DNA from: Ramlibacter lithotrophicus
Lineage (GTDB): Bacteria > Pseudomonadota > Gammaproteobacteria > Burkholderiales > Burkholderiaceae_C
Assembly (NCBI RefSeq): GCF_012184415.1
Contig: NZ_VTOX01000008.1
Span: forward strand, 62,001 to 126,000
Length of the DNA stretch: 64,000 nucleotides
Direction: 5' to 3'
The notes under the pieces are model-generated. The model did no database searches. It worked only from the letters and a program-made list of their open reading frames with translations, and was not told the origin of the DNA. The translations under genes and the position numbers were made by a program. Shown in pieces: positions 1 to 8,100 of the stretch (positions are counted from its first letter, which is position 1; the number at the start of each line of letters is the position of its first letter).

Positions 1-135
1 CTTCTTTTCGCATGGCCGCCATTGTCAGGCGCGGCGGCCGGACAAGCGTGGCGCAGTCCTTGCCTTTTCCGGCATGATCGCGGCTGGGGACACCGCCCAG
101 GGTCGACCCACCCGAGCGGCCGGCCGCCCACACCC

Positions 136-603
136 ATGCAGATCGTCGAATTCATCACCGACAAACGCTTCCTGCGCCGCCGGCGCGAGCTCAAGATCAT
201 TCAAACGATGGTGGGCCTGTATTGCCGCGGAAATCGCCACGAAATCGGGGCGCCGCTGTGCACGGATTGCGCTGCGTTGCTGGCCTACGCCACGCGGCGG
301 CTGGAACGATGTGTCTTCGGCGATGCGAAGCCCACCTGCGCCAACTGCGTCGTCCATTGCTATGGCGCCGGGATGCGCGAGCGGATCCGCGTCGTCATGC
401 GCTGGGCGGGCCCGCGCATGATGGTGCGCCACCCGATCATGGCCATTGCCCACCTGATCGACGAGCGCCGCCCCGTCCCCATGCTGCCCGCGAAGAAGTC
501 CGGCGGGGCGACGAGCGACGTTGCGGGCACCGCTGGACGCGAAGTGACGCGGCCCGGGCAGGACGGCAGCGCGGGGTCCGCCCTGGGAGAAACCCGGCGA
601 TGA
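136..603 (+). CDS. Nitrous oxide-stimulated promoter family protein
   Basis: A 155-residue basic protein rich in cysteine pairs. CTDC, CANC and a following HCY fall in the N-terminal two thirds, the spacing expected of the small nitrous-oxide-stimulated-promoter family (PF11756), whose biochemical role is unknown. The ATG at 136 is chosen over an upstream in-frame ATG at 22 because the extra 38 residues look like translated non-coding DNA. The last 40 residues are low-complexity and poorly conserved in type. The stop overlaps the start of the next gene, so the two are probably co-transcribed. Family recognition is from the cysteine pattern only. Confidence 0.75.
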   Translation: MQIVEFITDKRFLRRRRELKIIQTMVGLYCRGNRHEIGAPLCTDCAALLAYATRRLERCVFGDAKPTCANCVVHCYGAGMRERIRVVMRWAGPRMMVRHPIMAIAHLIDERRPVPMLPAKKSGGATSDVAGTAGREVTRPGQDGSAGSALGETRR

Positions 604-779
604 ACCAGGTGGCGGACCCTGGCCAGGGTGACCCAGGCCACATCCGGCCGGACGAGCCGGACAACCTGCGCGAGTGGTCCGCGCGATTGGGCGTAAGCGT
701 GGCAGAGCTCACGCGAATCATCACCGAGGTGGGACGCGATCCGGACAAGGTTCGCGCCTACCTCAACACCAGGGCGTGA
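600..779 (+). CDS. DUF3606 domain-containing small protein
   Basis: A 59-residue protein whose C-terminal 40 residues match the DUF3606 pattern: an Asn/Leu-rich start, W-x3-LGVS-x2-EL, then a Val-Gly turn, and a final helix with D-x-V-x-x-YL. The family is common in proteobacteria and has no established function. The N-terminal 18 residues are Pro/Gly/Asp-rich and probably disordered. The ATG at 600 overlaps the stop of the upstream gene (ATGA), which fixes the start and suggests translational coupling. Confidence 0.7.
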   Translation: MNQVADPGQGDPGHIRPDEPDNLREWSARLGVSVAELTRIITEVGRDPDKVRAYLNTRA

Positions 780-804
780 ACCAGGACAGGGAAGGCCGAA
801 TCCG

Positions 805-2409
805 ATGAACGATCCCGTCGACGTCCTGATCATCGGCGCCGGCGCCTCGGGCGCGGCGTTCGCGTGGAGCATGGCCGACACGAGGATGCGGATCCTGTGC
901 CTCGAGCAGGGCGACTGGGTGAATCCCGCCGACTATCCGGCGACCCGGCGCGACTGGGAACTGCGCGCCGACTCCGACTTCTCGCCCGACCCGAACGTGC
1001 GGCGCCGTCGCGAAGACTATCCGGTCAACGACGACGATTCGCCGATCTCGATCCTCAACTTCAACGGCGTCGGCGGCGGCACCATCCTCTACGCCGCCCA
1101 CTTTCCGCGCCTGCATCCTTCGGACTTCCGGGTCCGCAGCCTCGACGGTGTGGCCGACGACTGGCCGATCGGCTATTCGACGCTCGAGCCGTGGTACGCC
1201 GTCAACGACCATCACATGGGCGTAGCCGGCCTGGCCGGCGATCCGGCGTATCCGCCGCACCAGCCGCCGCTGCCGCCGGTGCCCCTGGGGCGCCTGGGCG
1301 AAACCATGGCGCGCGGCTTCAACCGGCTGGGATGGCACTGGTGGCCCTCCGAGATCGCCATCGCCACCCGCGAGCACGAGGGCCGGGCACCGTGCATCAA
1401 CCTGGGCACCTGCAAGCTCGGCTGCGCGCAAGGCGCCAAGGGCACGGTCGACATCACGTACTGGCCGCTGGCCCTGCGGGCCGGCGTCAAGCTCAGGACC
1501 CGCTGCCGCGTGCGCGAGATCCTGGTGGACGACAACGACATGGCCACCGGCGTCGTCTACTACGACGCGGACGGACGCGAACAGGTCCAGCGGGCGGAGG
1601 TGGTGGTGCTGGCCTGCAACGGCATCGGCACGCCGCGGCTGCTGCTCAATTCGAAGTCGGCGCGGTTTCCGGATGGCCTGGCAAACCGGTCCGGACTGGT
1701 CGGCAAGAATCTGATGATGCATCCGTGGGCCGCGGTGCGCGGCGTGTTCGACGAGCCGCTCGAGTCGCAGTTCGGACCCCAGGCGGTCTGCATTCTCAGC
1801 AAGCAGTTCTACGAGACCGACCTCGCCCGCGGCTTCGTGCGCGGCTACAACCTGCAGGTCACGCGCGGTTTCGGACCCGTCACCACCGCGCGCTCCGGTC
1901 ACCTGCGCGGTGACATTCCGTGGGGCGCCGGCCATCACGAGGCCTTCGCGAGACATTTCGGCCGCACCATCGGTGTCGGCGTGTGTTGCGAAGACCTGCC
2001 CGAGGAATGCAACACCGTCACGCTCGACCCCGAGTTGACCGACTCGGACGGCGTCCCGGCGCCACGCATCACCTACCGCCTCGCCGACAACACGCAGCGC
2101 ATGATCCGCCACGGCCTGGAGCGCGCCAGGGAAGCCCTGCTGGCCGCGGGCGCGCGCGAGATCCTGGAGAACCCGGTTCCGATGCGCGCCACCGGCTGGC
2201 ACCAGCTGGGCACCGCGCGCATGGGGACCGATCCCCGGCGTTCGGTGGTGAATGAATGGGGACGCAGTCACGACGTGAAGAACCTGTTCATCGTCGACGG
2301 CAGCGTGTTCGTCACGTCCGGCGGCGTCAACCCCACCCCCACCATCCAGGCGATCGCGCTCCACGTGGCCGATACGATGAAGCAGCGCCTGGCCAATCTC
2401 TTCGATTGA
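805..2409 (+). CDS. GMC family FAD-dependent oxidoreductase
   Basis: A 534-residue flavoprotein of the glucose-methanol-choline family. The FAD-binding GAGASG motif is at residues 11-16. A cysteine-containing segment with CINLGTCKLGC lies near residue 197, as in gluconate 2-dehydrogenase-like members. The C-terminal catalytic region has HQLGTARMG near residue 467 and the Asn in GGVNPTPT near residue 508, the usual His/Asn pair. It presumably oxidises a sugar or alcohol and passes electrons to a cytochrome or quinone rather than to oxygen. The next gene encodes a gluconate-dehydrogenase subunit-3-like protein, which supports a two-subunit dehydrogenase. The substrate cannot be read from sequence. 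Confidence 0.85.
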   Translation: MNDPVDVLIIGAGASGAAFAWSMADTRMRILCLEQGDWVNPADYPATRRDWELRADSDFSPDPNVRRRREDYPVNDDDSPISILNFNGVGGGTILYAAHFPRLHPSDFRVRSLDGVADDWPIGYSTLEPWYAVNDHHMGVAGLAGDPAYPPHQPPLPPVPLGRLGETMARGFNRLGWHWWPSEIAIATREHEGRAPCINLGTCKLGCAQGAKGTVDITYWPLALRAGVKLRTRCRVREILVDDNDMATGVVYYDADGREQVQRAEVVVLACNGIGTPRLLLNSKSARFPDGLANRSGLVGKNLMMHPWAAVRGVFDEPLESQFGPQAVCILSKQFYETDLARGFVRGYNLQVTRGFGPVTTARSGHLRGDIPWGAGHHEAFARHFGRTIGVGVCCEDLPEECNTVTLDPELTDSDGVPAPRITYRLADNTQRMIRHGLERAREALLAAGAREILENPVPMRATGWHQLGTARMGTDPRRSVVNEWGRSHDVKNLFIVDGSVFVTSGGVNPTPTIQAIALHVADTMKQRLANLFD

Positions 2410-2414
2410 TCCGC

Positions 2415-2897
2415 ATGACGACCTCGTCTCCCACACCCGGTGCCGAGGCAGGCCTCACGCCGTCGCGGCACGAGACACTGCGAGTGTTGCTGGGCATGCT
2501 CGTGCCCCCGAGCGCGGATGGACGGATGCCGGGTGCCGCCGGGATGCCGGAAGTGCTGCGTCACGTCGAAGGCGTCGCAGCCGCGCTGCCGGTCTTGCGG
2601 GATGGCCTCGCCGCGCTCGAACGCGAGGCAACGGCGCGATACGGCGCCGGCTTCGCGGCGCTGGATGACGCCCGCCGTTCGGCCTTGCTCGATGAATTCG
2701 CCGCGCGCCAGCCCGCCGTGCTGCAACGGCTGGGCCTCGAGGCCGTGACCTGCTATTACCAGCAGGATGCCGTCGTCCAAGGGCTGGGGCTGGAGGCTCG
2801 TCCGCCCTTTCCGGGCGGCTACCAGGTGCCGGCCGGCGACCTGACGTTGCTGGAGCCGGTCATCGCCCGCGGCAGGATCTGGCGCGACGCATCCTGA
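2415..2897 (+). CDS. Gluconate 2-dehydrogenase subunit 3-like protein
   Basis: A 160-residue protein starting 5 nt after the stop of the GMC oxidoreductase. Its N-terminal LRVLLGMLVPPSADGRMPGA and the later CYYQQDAV...ARPPFPGGY pattern are typical of the small subunit that accompanies GMC-type membrane dehydrogenases. No Tat or Sec signal peptide is visible, which is unusual because many relatives are exported. It probably stabilises or anchors the upstream flavoprotein. The start at 2415 is the first ATG after the upstream stop. Confidence 0.75.
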   Translation: MTTSSPTPGAEAGLTPSRHETLRVLLGMLVPPSADGRMPGAAGMPEVLRHVEGVAAALPVLRDGLAALEREATARYGAGFAALDDARRSALLDEFAARQPAVLQRLGLEAVTCYYQQDAVVQGLGLEARPPFPGGYQVPAGDLTLLEPVIARGRIWRDAS

Positions 2898-2952
2898 CAG
2901 CGGCGCTGCAGGGGCCGGCGCGATGCTGGCCCCGGCGACCCTGGCATCCCGC

Positions 2953-3480
2953 TCATTCCGGCACCCAGACGTTCGCGTCCAGCAGCGGATGCTCTTCGCA
3001 ATCGTCGGCCGCGAGCGGCCCGCCACGGTCGACGACGAGGAAGTCGCCGCCCTGGTCCAGGGCGATCAGCGGGTGATGCCAGGTGCCGGCGGCGTAATTG
3101 ACTCCCTGCCCGGGACCCGCCATGAAGCAGCGCAATTGTGCGGCCGAGGGCCCCGGCCCCGCCGGTGCGACCACCACCAGGAACCGCTGCGAGCGCATCG
3201 GCACGAACGCCTGGCTCCCGAGGAGGTGGCGCTCGACGAGCCGCAACTGCAAGGGCAGCGGTCGTGGCCGCGCGCGGAACACGCTCACCACCGGACGGCC
3301 GCCTTGCCGGCCGGTATCGAGTCGCGCGAGGTCGTCGAAGCGCTCGGCGAAGCCTTCGTTGATGGTCCGGTGCTTGCCGGGGCGACCGGCCTCGATGACA
3401 TCGCCGAAGGGCAGGAAGGCGGGCGCCTCCAGCGGCTCCACTGTCAACCAGCGCCGGGGAGGTCGTGCAGTCGTCGTCAT
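2953..3480 (-). CDS. allA: Ureidoglycolate lyase
   Basis: A 175-residue protein with the AllA/cupin arrangement: an N-terminal PFGDVIE segment, a central block with SQAFVPM, and the C-terminal signature GVNYAAGTWHHPL followed by DFLVVDRGG. The enzyme splits ureidoglycolate into glyoxylate and urea in purine/allantoin degradation, in the cytoplasm. It stands alone on the minus strand and converges with the preceding gene across a 55-nt gap. No other allantoin gene is present in the window. Confidence 0.85.
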   Translation of the reverse strand: MTTTARPPRRWLTVEPLEAPAFLPFGDVIEAGRPGKHRTINEGFAERFDDLARLDTGRQGGRPVVSVFRARPRPLPLQLRLVERHLLGSQAFVPMRSQRFLVVVAPAGPGPSAAQLRCFMAGPGQGVNYAAGTWHHPLIALDQGGDFLVVDRGGPLAADDCEEHPLLDANVWVPE

Positions 3481-3632
3481 GGGCAGAGGCTACCCCAGGC
3501 GCAGGGTGGCCGCCTGCCCGCGGTTCGCGCCGACAGCCGGCTGCCACCTCGGCCTACAGGCGGCCCGCGCCCGCAGTGCTAGCTTGGCCGCAGTGGCGTC
3601 GAGCACGCCGCGTCCGCTCACGGGAGAACACC

Positions 3633-4073
3633 ATGGCCCAGGATGCCATCGCCTTGCTCGAGGCCGACCACCAGCGCGTGGAAGGCCTCTTCCGGGATTT
3701 CAGGTCGGCCGGCGGCGACGCTGCCGCCAGGTTGCACCTGGCGCAGATCATCTGCATGGAGCTCACCTTGCACTCGATGGTGGAGGAAGAGCTCTTCTAC
3801 CCCGCGCTGGCACGCGCCACCGGCGATGAGCAGCTCGTCGAGCGTGCACGCAAGGAGCACCAGCACCTCAAGGAGCTGATCGCCCGGGTGCCGAACGCCG
3901 ACAACCTTGACGGCGCGGTGGAGGCCGTCTGCCGGAACGCGCTGGTGCACATCGAGGCGGAGCGCCGGGACATCTTCCCGAAGGCCAAGGCCTGCGGGAT
4001 GGAACTGGCCACGCTGGGCGGCCGGATCCAGGGCCGCCGTGCCGAGGTGGCGACGAACGTTCAGGAGGCCTGA
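3633..4073 (+). CDS. Hemerythrin HHE domain protein
   Basis: A 146-residue helical protein with the di-iron hemerythrin ligand pattern: H13, H47-x3-E51, H76 and H106-x3-E110. Such proteins bind O2 or NO, or act in iron-sulfur repair; the exact role is unknown here. The ATG at 3633 follows an AGAAC-type spacer, and earlier in-frame codons give non-conserved sequence. A GC hairpin followed by five T lies just after the stop. Confidence 0.8.
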   Translation: MAQDAIALLEADHQRVEGLFRDFRSAGGDAAARLHLAQIICMELTLHSMVEEELFYPALARATGDEQLVERARKEHQHLKELIARVPNADNLDGAVEAVCRNALVHIEAERRDIFPKAKACGMELATLGGRIQGRRAEVATNVQEA

Positions 4074-4083
4074 GAGAAGGCTG

Positions 4084-4107
4084 GCCGGTTCACTTCGCCG
4101 GCTTTTT
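4084..4107 (+). terminator. Possible intrinsic terminator after hemerythrin gene
   Basis: A 5-bp GC stem (GCCGG at 4084-4088 with CCGGC at 4098-4102) and a 9-nt loop are followed by TTTTT (4103-4107), 10 nt after the hemerythrin stop. The same bases encode the last Lys/Pro/Ala residues of the convergent gene, so the fit may be partly fortuitous. Confidence 0.4.
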
Positions 4108-4467
4108 CGACGGCCGGCGGGCGGCTTCCAGCGCCGCCGTCTTCTCCGCGTGCTTCTCGGCCCGCGTCCGGCGCGGCTTGGGCTTCTTGGCCTCGTGCGC
4201 CTCCTTGCTCGCCTTCGGCTTGGCCTTGGCCTCGGGATGGTGCGTCCGCACCAGCCGGTCGAGGGCGCTCGGCCCGGGCAGCAGCGCCCGCGCCTTGCGC
4301 TTGTCCCGCTCCTTCTTGAGCAGCCGGCGCTCCTCGATCAGGGCGGCCTCGGCCGCGGACGGTGCCGCGTCCGCGCCCTCGGTGGCGATCCGGCGCGCCA
4401 TCGCGCGGTGCAACGCCTGGCCGTTGGCGGAGATCCTCTTGGTGAACGAAGCAGTACGAGTCGGCAT
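4090..4467 (-). CDS. Lysine-rich basic hypothetical protein
   Basis: A 125-residue protein dominated by Lys, Arg, Ala and Glu, with a C-terminal half of repeated KPK, EAKK and EKTAALEA segments resembling histone-H1-like or nucleoid-associated tails. No enzyme domain is visible. The ATG at 4467 is chosen because a longer in-frame extension would run through the divergent channel gene at 4604. It is convergent with the hemerythrin gene. It could be a DNA- or RNA-binding protein, but composition alone does not prove this. Confidence 0.5.
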   Translation of the reverse strand: MPTRTASFTKRISANGQALHRAMARRIATEGADAAPSAAEAALIEERRLLKKERDKRKARALLPGPSALDRLVRTHHPEAKAKPKASKEAHEAKKPKPRRTRAEKHAEKTAALEAARRPSKKPAK

Positions 4468-4603
4468 TTGGCGGTTCCTCATGTGCTGGCAGGCCACTGT
4501 AGGCCACCTCGGCGCGCTGCGCCAGTCCCCTGCGTTCGACCGCCGCCCGGCGCCAGGGCACCTCGAGGAGGCGGCGAACCCCGCCGCCGCCGACAATCCC
4601 GGC

Positions 4604-5254
4604 ATGACGAACGCACCACTTCTCTCCCTGCTGCACACCGTCGTCGAAGGCAGCGCGACGCTCGCCTTCGCGTTGTCCGGCCTGCTGGAGGCGGCGCGCA
4701 AGCGCCTGGACGCGGTCGGTGTCTGCCTGGTCACCGGACTGGCGGCGTTCGGCGGCGGGACGCTGCGCGACGTGCTGCTGGACCGGCGGCCGTTCTTCTG
4801 GGTGGCGCACCCCGGCTGGCTGTGGCTGCTGCTGGCCGTGTGCGCCGGCGCGATGCTCTTTCTGCGGGCGCGCCATTTCGCACCGACGGAGCGCGCGATG
4901 CAGTGGCCCGACGCCCTGGGCCTGGGCCTGTTCAGCGCCAGCGGGACGCAGCTCGCACTGGCGCAGGACCTGCCGGGCATCGTCGCGGTCCTGATGGGCG
5001 TGATCACGGCGACCTTCGGCGGCGTGCTGAGGGACATCGTGTGCAACGAGATACCGACCGCGTTGCGCGATCACCGTCCTTACGCGATCTGCGCGTTCGC
5101 CGGCGGCTGGGTCCTGGTCCTCGCGCAGCAGGCGGGTCTGCCGCCGGGAGCGGGCCTCGTGCTTGGGGCGGCCACCGCCAGTGGCTTGCGGGTGCTGGCG
5201 CTCGTGACCGGCTACCAGCTGCCGCCGTGGTCATCCGGGGACGTCGCCAAGTAG
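4604..5254 (+). CDS. Trimeric intracellular cation channel family (UPF0126/YicG) membrane protein
   Basis: A 216-residue polytopic membrane protein with two repeated halves, each carrying the family signature GG-x3-R-D: TGLAAFGGGTLRDVLL in the first half and TATFGGVLRDIV in the second. About seven hydrophobic segments are visible. Homologues form trimeric potassium channels in the inner membrane. The ATG at 4604 precedes the first transmembrane helix directly. It is monocistronic as far as can be seen. Confidence 0.85.
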   Translation: MTNAPLLSLLHTVVEGSATLAFALSGLLEAARKRLDAVGVCLVTGLAAFGGGTLRDVLLDRRPFFWVAHPGWLWLLLAVCAGAMLFLRARHFAPTERAMQWPDALGLGLFSASGTQLALAQDLPGIVAVLMGVITATFGGVLRDIVCNEIPTALRDHRPYAICAFAGGWVLVLAQQAGLPPGAGLVLGAATASGLRVLALVTGYQLPPWSSGDVAK

Positions 5255-5311
5255 ACCGGGGGGATCCCCGGGCGCAGGCACAATGGCACTGCCATTTCAG
5301 AGGAGCCGGCG

Positions 5312-5704
5312 ATGACCATTCTCGTAGCTTACGTTCCCCGCCCCGAAGGGCATGCGGCGCTCGCCGCGGGGATCGACCTGGCCAGGCAGCGCGGCGAGCG
5401 GCTGGTGGTCGTCAACGCGGGACCCGGCGGCCAGCACGAAGACGCATCGGTGGCCGATGCACCGGAGGTCGAGCGCATCGAGACGATGCTGCAGACGGCG
5501 GGCGTGGCCGGCGAGTTCAAGCAGTTCATCCGCGGCAAGGACGCCGTCGAGGAAATCGAAGCGATGATCGGGCCGCAGCAGGTTTCGCTGCTGGTCATCG
5601 GCCTGCGCAAGCGCTCGCCGGTCGGCAAGCTGCTCCTGGGCAGCGTGGCGCAGCAACTGCTGCTGTCCGTGCCTTGCCCGGTGCTGTCGGTCAAGGCCCA
5701 GTAG
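5312..5704 (+). CDS. Universal stress protein (UspA fold)
   Basis: A 130-residue single Usp domain: an N-terminal beta strand ILVAYVP, a central GKDAVEEI helix, and the C-terminal nucleotide-binding region LLVIGLRKRSPVGKLLLGS followed by PCPVLSV. The G-x2-G-x9-GS type motif suggests ATP binding. Preceded by AGGAG at a normal distance. Such proteins accumulate under starvation or oxygen limitation. Confidence 0.85.
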   Translation: MTILVAYVPRPEGHAALAAGIDLARQRGERLVVVNAGPGGQHEDASVADAPEVERIETMLQTAGVAGEFKQFIRGKDAVEEIEAMIGPQQVSLLVIGLRKRSPVGKLLLGSVAQQLLLSVPCPVLSVKAQ

Positions 5705-5757
5705 CCGGACGGCCGACTGCGGCCGCAAGTCGCGCCGGGTTCTGCCCGGTGGCGCAG

Positions 5758-5772
5758 GTTGCCGAAGGCAAC
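5758..5772 (+). terminator. Short perfect hairpin between usp and GAF genes
   Basis: A perfect 6-bp stem, GTTGCC and GGCAAC, closes a GAA triloop. A GC-rich imperfect hairpin just upstream (about 5731-5755) may reinforce it. No U tract follows, so it is at best a weak terminator or an RNA-stabilising element for the stress-protein mRNA. Confidence 0.3.
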
Positions 5773-5842
5773 GCCGGTAACCGGTTGGCAGTGCGGCGCC
5801 GCGCGACCGCGCTGCCGCGCCTGGCCCAACTATCATGGATGC

Positions 5843-6379
5843 ATGCCCCTTCCGGCGTCATCCGAATCGCGACGGGCGCGCCTGGCGGCCATCGCGCGGG
5901 AATACACGGTCGCGACGGCCGATTTCGCGAGCGACGACCGGCACAAGGCCCTGAGCGAATTCCTGGCCCGGGTGCGCGCCGCGCTGGGCATGGACATCGC
6001 GTTCGTGTCGCAGTTCGTGGACGACCAGCGCGTGTTCCGGATCGTGAGCGTTGCCACGCAGGGCCCCTCGCCCGTCGCGCCCGGCAACTCCGATCCGCTG
6101 GTCGACAGCTACTGCAAGCGCATCGTGGAGGGACGGTTGCCGCGGGCGATCCCGGACACTTCCGCCTCCGCCGAGGCGAGCGCGCTGGCCATCACCCGGC
6201 GGCTGGCGATCGGCTCCTACCTCAGTGTGCCGATCGTGCTCAGGAATGGCGAGGTGTATGGCACGCTGTGCTGCTTCAGCCACCAGGCACGGCCGGATCT
6301 GGGCGAATCCGACGTCCTCGGACTGCAGGACGTGGCCAGCGTGATCGCGGCGGGCATCGACCGGGCCGGCGGCGCGTAG
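5843..6379 (+). CDS. GAF domain protein
   Basis: A 178-residue protein consisting essentially of one GAF domain (about residues 30-175): a helix with ALSEFLARVRAALGMDIAFVS, then DPLVDSYCKRIVEG, YLSVPIVL and GEVYGTLCCFS, all typical of GAF/phytochrome-like sensors. There is no output domain, so it may act by protein contact or simply bind a small ligand. The ATG at 5843 is used; an upstream in-frame ATG at 5759 would translate the preceding hairpin region. Confidence 0.75.
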   Translation: MPLPASSESRRARLAAIAREYTVATADFASDDRHKALSEFLARVRAALGMDIAFVSQFVDDQRVFRIVSVATQGPSPVAPGNSDPLVDSYCKRIVEGRLPRAIPDTSASAEASALAITRRLAIGSYLSVPIVLRNGEVYGTLCCFSHQARPDLGESDVLGLQDVASVIAAGIDRAGGA

Positions 6380-6409
6380 CCGCTGCGCGGAGCGGCAGCC
6401 GCCGCGAGG

Positions 6410-7012
6410 TCAGGCGTTGCCCGGTGAATCCGGCTGCGGCAGGCCCGCGTCCTCGCGCCGCATGAGCGCCCGCACCAGTTGCGCGAACCACGCGATGCCC
6501 GCGGCAACTGCGAGCGCGACCAGCAACTGGCCCAGGCGCACCTGGTCGTCGAGGAGGTAGGCGTTGCACAGGCGCAGCGGCGAGTCCTGGTACAGCTGCC
6601 CGGCCGCCGCCGTCATCGGCAGCACATTGCCCAGGAAAAAGCCCTGTACCAGCGCGCCGGCGCGCCGCCACGACAGGCGCAGCGCACCGCCGCAGGCGAC
6701 CAGCGCCAGCGCCTTCGCGGCGTCGATGCGCCAGTCGGTGAGGGCGAGATCGAGCAGGCGCGGGATCATGACGAGCGCGAGCACGACGGCCGTCGCGAAC
6801 AGCCCGGTGATGCCATAGGCGTTCCAGGCGTCGACCCTCGCGCGCCAGCCAGCCGGCAGGCCAGCGGCGATCAGCGCACCGCACAGCATCAGCAGCGGCG
6901 CCTGCCCCAGCATGTGCAAGGTCATGCTGGATTCCAGCGCCTGCCGCGCCGGCGGCAGCAGCAGGAGCAGGGCCGTGGCGGCGGCCAGCCAGGCCAGCGC
7001 GCGGGGCTTCAT
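6410..7012 (-). CDS. CtaG-like integral membrane protein of the oxidase cluster
   Basis: A 200-residue protein with five or six hydrophobic segments. Near the N terminus it has TLHMLGQAPLLMLCGALIAAGLP, here broken by Met/His residues as in the caa3-oxidase assembly factor CtaG (PF09678) family. It starts inside the stop of the Sco-like gene (4-nt overlap) and is the last gene of the respiratory operon, which fits a role in copper delivery or assembly of the oxidase. Assignment to CtaG rests on this short motif and context. Confidence 0.5.
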   Translation of the reverse strand: MKPRALAWLAAATALLLLLPPARQALESSMTLHMLGQAPLLMLCGALIAAGLPAGWRARVDAWNAYGITGLFATAVVLALVMIPRLLDLALTDWRIDAAKALALVACGGALRLSWRRAGALVQGFFLGNVLPMTAAAGQLYQDSPLRLCNAYLLDDQVRLGQLLVALAVAAGIAWFAQLVRALMRREDAGLPQPDSPGNA

Positions 7013-7632
7013 GACGAGCCCTGCGCCGCGAGATGCCGCGCGTAATTCAGCGCCAGCTCCTGTTCGGCGATGTCGAAGACGCGCACCAGCCGGCCGCGCG
7101 GGTCGACCACCAGCAGCGCCGCGTTGTGCTCGAAGTCGCCCCGCCCGTCGGGTACGACGACGACCTGGAACGCCGACAGCAGCGCCCGCGTCTGCCGCTC
7201 ATCGACGCCGCGCACGAACCGCCAGTGCTTCGCATCGGCCCGCATCCGGCCGGCGTAGGCCTGCAGGTCGGCGCTGCTGTCGCGCGGATCGAAGCTCACG
7301 GACAGCAGTCGCACGTTCGCTCCGGGGTCGGCTTGCAGCGCCGCCTGCATCTGCTGGAAGGTGCTGCCCAGCGACAGGCAGACCGTCTCGCAGCGGGTGT
7401 AGATGAAGTCCACGATCGTGACCGACTGGCCGTCGCCGACCACCTGCGCCAGCGAACGCGCCGGCGTGGCCGGGCCTTCGACCAGCACTGGCGGCGTCGC
7501 GACCGGCGACAGCGCGACCTCGAGCCGGCGCGCGCCTTCGGCGGTCCACGCCTGGAAGTCGTGCGTGAGCCAGGCGGCGCTCGCATAGCCGCCGATCGCC
7601 AGCGCGGTACACAGCAGCGCGGTGCGCAGCAT
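7009..7632 (-). CDS. SCO1/SenC family copper chaperone
   Basis: A 207-residue membrane-anchored thioredoxin-fold protein. An N-terminal hydrophobic anchor covers residues 3-22, the copper-binding CETVC is at residues 81-85 and the third ligand H169 lies in DFEHNAALL. The protein loads copper into the CuA or CuB site of haem-copper oxidases on the periplasmic side of the membrane. It overlaps the stop of the Rrf2 regulator gene (ATGA) and lies downstream of cbb3-like oxidase genes, consistent with assembly of that oxidase. Confidence 0.85.
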   Translation of the reverse strand: MLRTALLCTALAIGGYASAAWLTHDFQAWTAEGARRLEVALSPVATPPVLVEGPATPARSLAQVVGDGQSVTIVDFIYTRCETVCLSLGSTFQQMQAALQADPGANVRLLSVSFDPRDSSADLQAYAGRMRADAKHWRFVRGVDERQTRALLSAFQVVVVPDGRGDFEHNAALLVVDPRGRLVRVFDIAEQELALNYARHLAAQGSS

Positions 7633-8087
7633 CAGGCGGCCGCCCGCGCGGGGCGCTTGAATTCGAGCACCCGCGGGCCGTTCCCGGGCGGCGGCAGCAT
7701 GATGTCGGCCAGCGTATGGCGGTCCAGGTGCTCGATGAACTGACGCAGCGCCCCGTCCATCACGCCGGTGAGCCGGCACGAACCGGTCAGGCTGCACGTG
7801 GAAGCGGCCGAGAAGCACTCGACGACGAACAGGTCCGGCTCCATGCTGCGCACCACCTCGCCGATGCGGATGTCCTGCGGTGCCCGCGCCAGCCGCATGC
7901 CGCCGCCCTTGCCGCGCGTGGTGGCGATCCAGCCGGCCCGGCCGAGCTGGTGCGTCACCTTCATCAGGTGCGGCCCGGACACGCCGTACCGGGCGGCGAC
8001 CTCGGCGATCGTGCAGACGCGGTCCGGCTGCTGCGCCAGGTGGATCAGCACCCGCATCGCGTAGTCGGTGAGCAAGGTGAGCCTCAT
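7632..8087 (-). CDS. nsrR: Rrf2 family NO-sensing regulator, NsrR-like
   Basis: A 151-residue regulator with an N-terminal winged helix (residues 1-60: MRLTLLTDYAMRVL, then GVSGPHLMKVTHQL and RGKGGGMRLA). Three cysteines, C91, C98 and C104, have spacing close to the Fe-S ligands of NsrR (C91, C96, C102 in E. coli). NsrR proteins hold an iron-sulfur cluster that NO destroys, relieving repression. It is encoded within the operon it probably controls: an NsrR-like palindrome lies at 11407-11429 in front of the first gene. Orthology to NsrR rather than another Rrf2 member is likely but not proven. Confidence 0.75.
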   Translation of the reverse strand: MRLTLLTDYAMRVLIHLAQQPDRVCTIAEVAARYGVSGPHLMKVTHQLGRAGWIATTRGKGGGMRLARAPQDIRIGEVVRSMEPDLFVVECFSAASTCSLTGSCRLTGVMDGALRQFIEHLDRHTLADIMLPPPGNGPRVLEFKRPARAAA

Positions 8088-8100
8088 GTCCGCTCGCCGC

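Noticed and set aside
3907..6465. An 852-codon open frame on the plus strand
   Set aside because: It crosses five recognisable genes in the wrong frame and gives low-complexity Arg/Ala/Gly sequence without any domain.
7632..8087. Rrf2 gene as IscR or RirA
   Set aside because: Cysteine positions 91, 98 and 104 and the NO-related neighbours fit NsrR better, and no iron-sulfur assembly genes are nearby.
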